From the NCBI GenBank assembly GCA_001602955.1, contig LVAC01000008.1, positions 1 through 64,000 on the forward strand: 64,000 nucleotides of DNA. Reading direction: 5' to 3'. Positions 60,300-64,000 of this stretch are shown piece after piece. Every line of letters starts with the position of its first letter. Within the stretch, counting starts at the first letter, position 1. The DNA comes from Sulfurospirillum sp001602955 (lineage in GTDB: Bacteria > Campylobacterota > Campylobacteria > Campylobacterales > Sulfurospirillaceae). Under the pieces are notes generated by a model, which was not told where the DNA came from, made no database searches, and saw nothing but the letters and a program-made list of their open reading frames with translations. The position numbers were made by a program, and so were the translations under genes.

Positions 60300-61238
60300 T
60301 TATTTAAGCCCTTTAGCGCACGCAAAATAATCTGCGTTTGTGATTTCAAGCGTTGCATCGGTGTAGTAACGCTCCAACGTAGCAGTCTTTGACGTAGCAA
60401 CGTCTTCAAGATACGTCTCCGTCAAATAACCTATCTTAGCCTCATCGAACTTTCCAAGCAAGACTTTGTCTTTAAGCTTATCGCCTGCAAACAAACGGTG
60501 CAAATAAATATCAACCGTTCCAAAATCTGTCTCAATTTTTGTAATGAGAGGGCTTACGGTTCCGTCTTTGACGATCGTTCGCAAGTGGGGGATAGTATCG
60601 AGCCAACCGTTTACTTTGTTCTTCAAGGCACTTCCCATATAAACCCTGAAAGATCCGTCATCAACGCCGCCTTTTTCCCATACCGGCTGAATGATTTCTT
60701 GTAGGTGCGTAAACGTAAAGTCTACCAAACCACTTGCGTTATCTCCGCCGTCGGTGTCGTAATCTTTGCGGTGTGCCTCTGGGACGAAGTAGAAGAATCC
60801 TGCCATACGACCGGCAACCGTTTCGGTCATCGCCGTTGGAGAGGCAAAAACATCGCTATTTCCAAGACCAAGAATTGCATACTCCAAATCTTTTACATGT
60901 TCGATTCCAACCTTAGCTCTTTGGTAAGGCAACTCATCTTCTCCGTATTGACTAATGTCTTGCTGACGCTTTGACACATCGACATCGTTGGTCAAAATTT
61001 GGCACTGGTTAGACGTTTTTGATTTTGTTGGAGCCAAGCCTCCCGTGAAATCAGAAACTTCTAATTTAGCATTGTCTTTCGGGTCACGGTATCGGTCACT
61101 TAGCCAAGAGTGAAGATAGCTAGAAATTGGCTTAGAGCCAAGAGTTTCTACAAGCGGTGCCGATTTGACACCAAGCTTTACAATGCTATCTATGATCGAG
61201 GGCTTATGACTAATGCCGTTATTGTACGAGGTAATCAT
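60300..61238 (-). CDS. Phage major capsid protein, SU10/DUF5309-type
   Basis: The start is ATG 61238, six bases after AAGGGAG; a frame extends 10 codons upstream. The 312-residue protein matches the SU10-type capsid family: NQCQILTNDVDVSKRQQDIS, QYGEDELPYQRAKVGIEHVK, DLEYAILGLG and the C-terminal TATLERYYTDATLEITN. This gives an HK97-fold shell. It follows a scaffold-like gene, and its leader has palindrome copy 4 plus a ribosome-site hairpin. Confidence 0.85.
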   Translation of the reverse strand: MITSYNNGISHKPSIIDSIVKLGVKSAPLVETLGSKPISSYLHSWLSDRYRDPKDNAKLEVSDFTGGLAPTKSKTSNQCQILTNDVDVSKRQQDISQYGEDELPYQRAKVGIEHVKDLEYAILGLGNSDVFASPTAMTETVAGRMAGFFYFVPEAHRKDYDTDGGDNASGLVDFTFTHLQEIIQPVWEKGGVDDGSFRVYMGSALKNKVNGWLDTIPHLRTIVKDGTVSPLITKIETDFGTVDIYLHRLFAGDKLKDKVLLGKFDEAKIGYLTETYLEDVATSKTATLERYYTDATLEITNADYFACAKGLK

Positions 61239-61244
61239 ATTTTT

Positions 61245-61282
61245 CTCCCTTGTTTTACTTTCGATCAAAGTTTACAAGGGAG
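61245..61282 (-). promoter_or_regulatory. Ribosome-site hairpin upstream of the capsid gene
   Basis: CTCCCTTGT (61245-61253) and ACAAGGGAG (61274-61282) form a perfect 9-bp stem with a 20-base loop. The coding-strand arm includes the ribosome site AAGGGAG, six bases before the ATG. Confidence 0.7.
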
Positions 61283-61291
61283 GGTGCTGAG

Positions 61292-61307
61292 AAATAGAGG
61301 GCTATTT
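61292..61307 (-). repeat. Phage 16-nt palindrome, copy 4
   Basis: Identical AAATAGAGGGCTATTT. The TAG stop of the scaffold-like gene is in the first arm on the coding strand, and the capsid ATG is 53 bases downstream. Confidence 0.9.
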
Positions 61308-61826
61308 CTTGACTGCGGACTTCTTGAATTGACCAATGTATTTGCCAACATCCATCTGTGTTGCGGTTCCTTTTTTGACCCTTGCTTCCAAGTCATCGTC
61401 CTCTCCACCCTGCGCTGATGAGGCGGTATCATCGGTTACGTTGTCGGGTTTCGCATTTGGTTTAATGGAGGGCATTAACCCCTTGGCAAACATTTTCATA
61501 CCCTCTTCGCTCGTTCTAATTTGCTTCGCAAAGTCTGGGTCTTTTTCGGCAACCTTTGCCAGCTCCTGCTCAATCACTCCCTTTGTCAATTCAGGAAAAT
61601 CTTGGAGGGTAGAAGCGACGCTTTTGTCGTATTTCATATTCTCTTCTAAAACGTCGAGACCGAGCATTTTTTTGGCTTGCGCGATGTCGTCCGAACTTGG
61701 GGCTAGTTCTTGTGGCGCAGGTACGGGAGCTTGTTGTTGCATCTGCGGCTGTGGCATTTGTTGTTGAACCATCATCGCTTGTTGCATTTCTGGTGTCATC
61801 GGGGCGTTAAATTCATTCATCATCAT
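61302..61826 (-). CDS. Phage scaffold-like protein
   Basis: A 174-residue protein with a Met/Gln/Pro-rich start (EMQQAMMVQQQMPQPQMQQQ), a helical middle (TKGVIEQELAKVAEKDPDF) and a basic C-terminus (VGKYIGQFKKSAVKK). Size, charge pattern and place directly before the capsid gene fit a scaffolding protein, whose basic tail binds the capsid. It overlaps the previous gene by 14 bases at a run of ATGATG. Confidence 0.72.
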   Translation of the reverse strand: MMMNEFNAPMTPEMQQAMMVQQQMPQPQMQQQAPVPAPQELAPSSDDIAQAKKMLGLDVLEENMKYDKSVASTLQDFPELTKGVIEQELAKVAEKDPDFAKQIRTSEEGMKMFAKGLMPSIKPNAKPDNVTDDTASSAQGGEDDDLEARVKKGTATQMDVGKYIGQFKKSAVKK

Positions 61827-62154
61827 CTCCTATTTGGTGTTTTAAGTTTTGTTCAATTATGTCTAGTAACCCTGTCGCATATGCGACGCCTTTCATTTGC
61901 TCAATTCGATCAGACCGTGCATCCCTGTTTGAATCCTGTATCGCCTTATTGAAAAGGTCTTGATACTGGTCGTTTAGCATTCGCATCATCTCCGCATAAA
62001 TCCAACTCCCTCTGAAAATTTTTATCGTTTCAAGCCTCTGCGAAATTTCGCTTAGCGTTAACTGTTTTTCTTCATCTTGGTCATCAAGCGACTGGTTGTA
62101 ATTCTGTTCCTCCTGCTGGTTGTATTGACTGCTGTCCGATTGTAGCCCCTGCAT
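61813..62154 (-). CDS. Small phage protein between portal and scaffold
   Basis: A 113-residue acidic protein with a Gln-rich start (SSQYNQQEEQNYNQSLDDQD) and a helical core (YAEMMRMLNDQYQDLFNKA). Its ATG at 62154 lies 71 bases inside the portal gene. No family is recognised; a packaging or head assembly role is possible given its place. Confidence 0.65.
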   Translation of the reverse strand: MQGLQSDSSQYNQQEEQNYNQSLDDQDEEKQLTLSEISQRLETIKIFRGSWIYAEMMRMLNDQYQDLFNKAIQDSNRDARSDRIEQMKGVAYATGLLDIIEQNLKHQIGDDDE

Positions 62155-63667
62155 TTTTCATTTTCTCCTCTATGTTTTTTACGCCAAGTAGTTTGGCTTT
62201 TTCGATAGTCAGCTCATCGAGTACCGCTATGTATTCTAATGCCTTTTGTTGCATACCTCCATCGAGATAAAGTTTTACGCTATTGCTTAAAGACAAGATG
62301 GCATTATCAAGATTATTGAGGCGCGTTTCCCTTGTCATAGCCCCTATGCCAGCGTTGATCTTAACTGCTTTCACGATGTCCTTTTCCCGTTCATACCCTG
62401 CAAAATCTATGGAAACCTCATAACGGTAGATCAGTTTTAAAATGCGCGTGAATACGGGTTGCATAAGATTTTCGTTTAGCGAAGTAATGATGTCATCAAC
62501 CGTAGTGTTTCCATTTTCTGAAAGAAGCGTTGTACCAGTAGCTGAATTTGGTGTAGCACTGGTAGCGATACCTTGCGCAAATTTTGGAAGTCCTCCAACT
62601 TCTTGAAGCTCTTCATCCATTTTGTTGGTATCAAAAATTGACTGATTGATGTTTGGAGCTGGAAGTTCTTTTATGGCGTCCAAACTACTTACGACAATCT
62701 TCTTTTTATTGGAGCCAAGATCATCGTCACGCAAACCAGAATTTCTTGTACTCAAAAAACGTGGGTTTAATTGTAGATCGATCGCGTCCATCTGCTGATT
62801 TCTTGAAACGATGTATTGCGTTTGAATGGGTATCATTGGAGCAATGTAACTATCGCCGTATGATCGTATTGCGTTATACTCTTTAAGCCCAACAAACTGA
62901 GGGAAAATTATCCCAAAGAAAATAGGGTTACCGTCGTTTAACTTTTCATCGGTGCGTAAAAATTCATTTCCAACGAGCGTAGATACGTACCAACAATCAT
63001 CGATAATTCTATACACCTCTACGACTTCAACGCGTGCATAATCATTCAACGTTTGCTCTTGGTTGTTCACGACATTATTGTTAGAAGATGTTGCCCCAAC
63101 GGCATTGCTTAAGTCCATTTTCTTTGCTTTTTTGAACGAAGACTTTATGTCAGCGACGGTCATAAAAAAACGATCAACCATAAACTTGGCATCGAAATGG
63201 TTTCGAGCGTACGGGTCAATGCAAATCTCAGACAAGCTTCTTGGCTGGATAATAACCCTATTCTTTTTAGAACTCCAATACACTTTCATAACCGTAGTTC
63301 CGTACACAAGTGCATCACGTACAAGTGGGCGCATAATGGAGTACAAACTAGCCTTTAAAGAAGCATACTCTCCAAGCTTCTTTTGCATCAATGCCGAAAG
63401 CTTATCGTCCCCATCTATTTCCACGCTCCCAAGATCATCTGTGGCAAAATAGGTTTTCATGATGTCTCGCTCTATCTTCCTTACCTTTGCCCTGATGATC
63501 TGTGTAGGGACAAACGACTTGCCTCTTTTCCTTAGGCTCTTGATAACATCTTCCCCAAGAAACGCCATGTACCCTTTTTCAAGTTCTAAAAACTGGGATA
63601 AATGCTTGTCATACCCGTTGATTGCGCTACTCTTTAACGCCAATATCTGCTCTTGATTTTTATTCAC
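62084..63667 (-). CDS. Phage portal (head-tail connector) protein
   Basis: A 527-residue protein with the layout of podovirus-type portals: basic N-terminus, RPLVRDALVYGTTVMKVYW and IQPRSLSEICIDPYAR in the first half, the DDIITSLNENLMQPVFTRILK helix and a Gln-rich end (LQPVA). It forms the dodecameric ring for DNA entry. It overlaps the helix-turn-helix gene by 8 bases. A terminase gene would be expected upstream, off the window. Confidence 0.8.
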   Translation of the reverse strand: MNKNQEQILALKSSAINGYDKHLSQFLELEKGYMAFLGEDVIKSLRKRGKSFVPTQIIRAKVRKIERDIMKTYFATDDLGSVEIDGDDKLSALMQKKLGEYASLKASLYSIMRPLVRDALVYGTTVMKVYWSSKKNRVIIQPRSLSEICIDPYARNHFDAKFMVDRFFMTVADIKSSFKKAKKMDLSNAVGATSSNNNVVNNQEQTLNDYARVEVVEVYRIIDDCWYVSTLVGNEFLRTDEKLNDGNPIFFGIIFPQFVGLKEYNAIRSYGDSYIAPMIPIQTQYIVSRNQQMDAIDLQLNPRFLSTRNSGLRDDDLGSNKKKIVVSSLDAIKELPAPNINQSIFDTNKMDEELQEVGGLPKFAQGIATSATPNSATGTTLLSENGNTTVDDIITSLNENLMQPVFTRILKLIYRYEVSIDFAGYEREKDIVKAVKINAGIGAMTRETRLNNLDNAILSLSNSVKLYLDGGMQQKALEYIAVLDELTIEKAKLLGVKNIEEKMKNAGATIGQQSIQPAGGTELQPVA

Positions 63668-63923
63668 GCTCTACCTCCTTTATCATTATTCGTCTCACTC
63701 TTGCTTTGGTAATGTCCAAAGAACTAGCAATAGCTTCAATGCTCCACCCGACTGCCGACAATCTTTTTACCGCCATTCGTTCGAGCGTTTTTAGTGATAC
63801 ATGAACAGTCATTCCATTGTATTTCTTTGCCATAGCAATAGTGTTAAACATATTTCCGCCGCACAATTCGACCAACATATCAGCGTTTATTTCCCGATCA
63901 CGCTCCCATGTATCTCTTACCAT
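63660..63923 (-). CDS. Small phage helix-turn-helix protein
   Basis: An 87-residue protein. Its C-terminal half reads as a helix-turn-helix (AVKRLSAVGWSIEAIASSLD followed by ITKARVRRIMIKEVE). The N-terminal half has LVELCGGNMFNTIAMAKKYNG, loosely like Mor/C-type activators. It sits between an unknown gene and the portal gene, where a small terminase subunit or a late activator would be usual. Both roles bind DNA; I cannot choose. Confidence 0.62.
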   Translation of the reverse strand: MVRDTWERDREINADMLVELCGGNMFNTIAMAKKYNGMTVHVSLKTLERMAVKRLSAVGWSIEAIASSLDITKARVRRIMIKEVERE

Positions 63924-64000
63924 GCGACACCAATCTCGCCAATCTCGTTACGATGGTCGTCTGCTTTTTCCATGCGCTTACTGTGCCTATCCTCCTGTGC
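63917..64000 (-). CDS. 3' end of a phage gene cut by the window edge
   Basis: An open frame enters from the right edge and stops with TAA at 63917, overlapping the helix-turn-helix start by 7 bases. Only 27 residues are visible, ending MEKADDHRNEIGEIGVAW. By position it may be a terminase or head gene, but nothing in the fragment shows this. Confidence 0.5.
   Translation of the reverse strand, partial: AQEDRHSKRMEKADDHRNEIGEIGVAW

Larger units (their letters stand above)
41640..64000 (-). mobile_element. Prophage, left part with structural and lysis modules
   Basis: From about 41.64 kb to the right edge every convincing gene is on the minus strand and many match tailed-phage modules: portal, scaffold-like, capsid, fibres, internal proteins and lysis. 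The codon and base use differs from the host side, and the host octamer ACATGTAA almost disappears. No sheath, tube or tape-measure protein is seen, which suggests a short-tailed phage. Integrase, replication and terminase genes must lie beyond the window. The genes shown have no disrupted frames, so the element could be intact. Confidence 0.88.

Noticed and set aside
41640..64000. Mu-like transposable phage
   Set aside because: No transposase, Mor/C-regulated middle operon, tape measure, sheath or Mu head genes are seen; the capsid is SU10-type with a podovirus-like portal.

Overview
This window looks like the chromosome of a sulfur- and nitrogen-respiring member of the Campylobacterota, most likely a Sulfurospirillum-like organism. 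That placement is inference from gene content and style: a Campylobacterota-type RpoD with a long acidic insert, a flagellar sigma-54 promoter matching the Campylobacter form (TGGAAC-N5-TTGCTT), a PsrABC/PhsABC-like molybdoenzyme operon, haem c proteins, FeoAB, acetate uptake genes and compact ATGA-overlapped operons. No rRNA, tRNA, CRISPR array or insertion sequence was found.

Host part, about 1-41,540. A two-partner secretion locus (tpsB-tpsA, minus strand) runs off the left edge. A Tat-exported molybdopterin oxidoreductase operon follows (3.9-8.1 kb). Two separate loci pair PhnD-like periplasmic binding proteins with membrane diguanylate cyclases (8.3-11.5 kb and 16.0-18.8 kb), which suggests that periplasmic ligand sensing feeds into c-di-GMP. 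Between them lie ywbE, recQ, a thioesterase, an unknown gene and a DEAD-box helicase. A six-gene minus-strand operon (18.8-23.0 kb) encodes an SHP-like haem protein, a dihaem cytochrome c, a cytochrome b561/c fusion, a Spy-like protein and a two-component system. Next come a lipoprotein, a YjdM-type zinc ribbon protein, AzlCD, flgF-flgG with an unannotated small membrane protein, and rpoD with a PAS protein. After an AT-rich orphan and SapC come acs and actP/DUF485 with a two-component system, agmatine deiminase, a cation diffusion facilitator and feoAB.

Prophage part, about 41,640-64,000, continuing past the right edge. All genes lie on the minus strand. Read from right to left they are: the end of an unknown gene, a helix-turn-helix protein, portal, a small protein, scaffold-like protein, SU10-type major capsid protein, a head protein with Ig-like repeats, a group of fibre and tail proteins (one a collagen/C1q-like fusion), two large injected or internal proteins, and a lysis cassette (holin candidate, small membrane peptide, Rz/Rz1 spanins, endolysin). 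No sheath or tape-measure gene is seen, so a short-tailed phage is the simplest reading.

Three patterns are not explained by the genes. First, four identical 16-nt hyphenated palindromes (AAATAGCCCTCTATTT on the coding strand) sit at gene ends in the prophage, and each is followed by a hairpin of different sequence whose arm always holds the ribosome binding site of the next gene. Second, an octamer ACATGTAA is scattered about 20 times over the host 37 kb but occurs only once in the prophage. Third, a 62-bp tandem repeat between actP and acs carries this octamer, and a 114-bp palindromic element lies at the recQ end.
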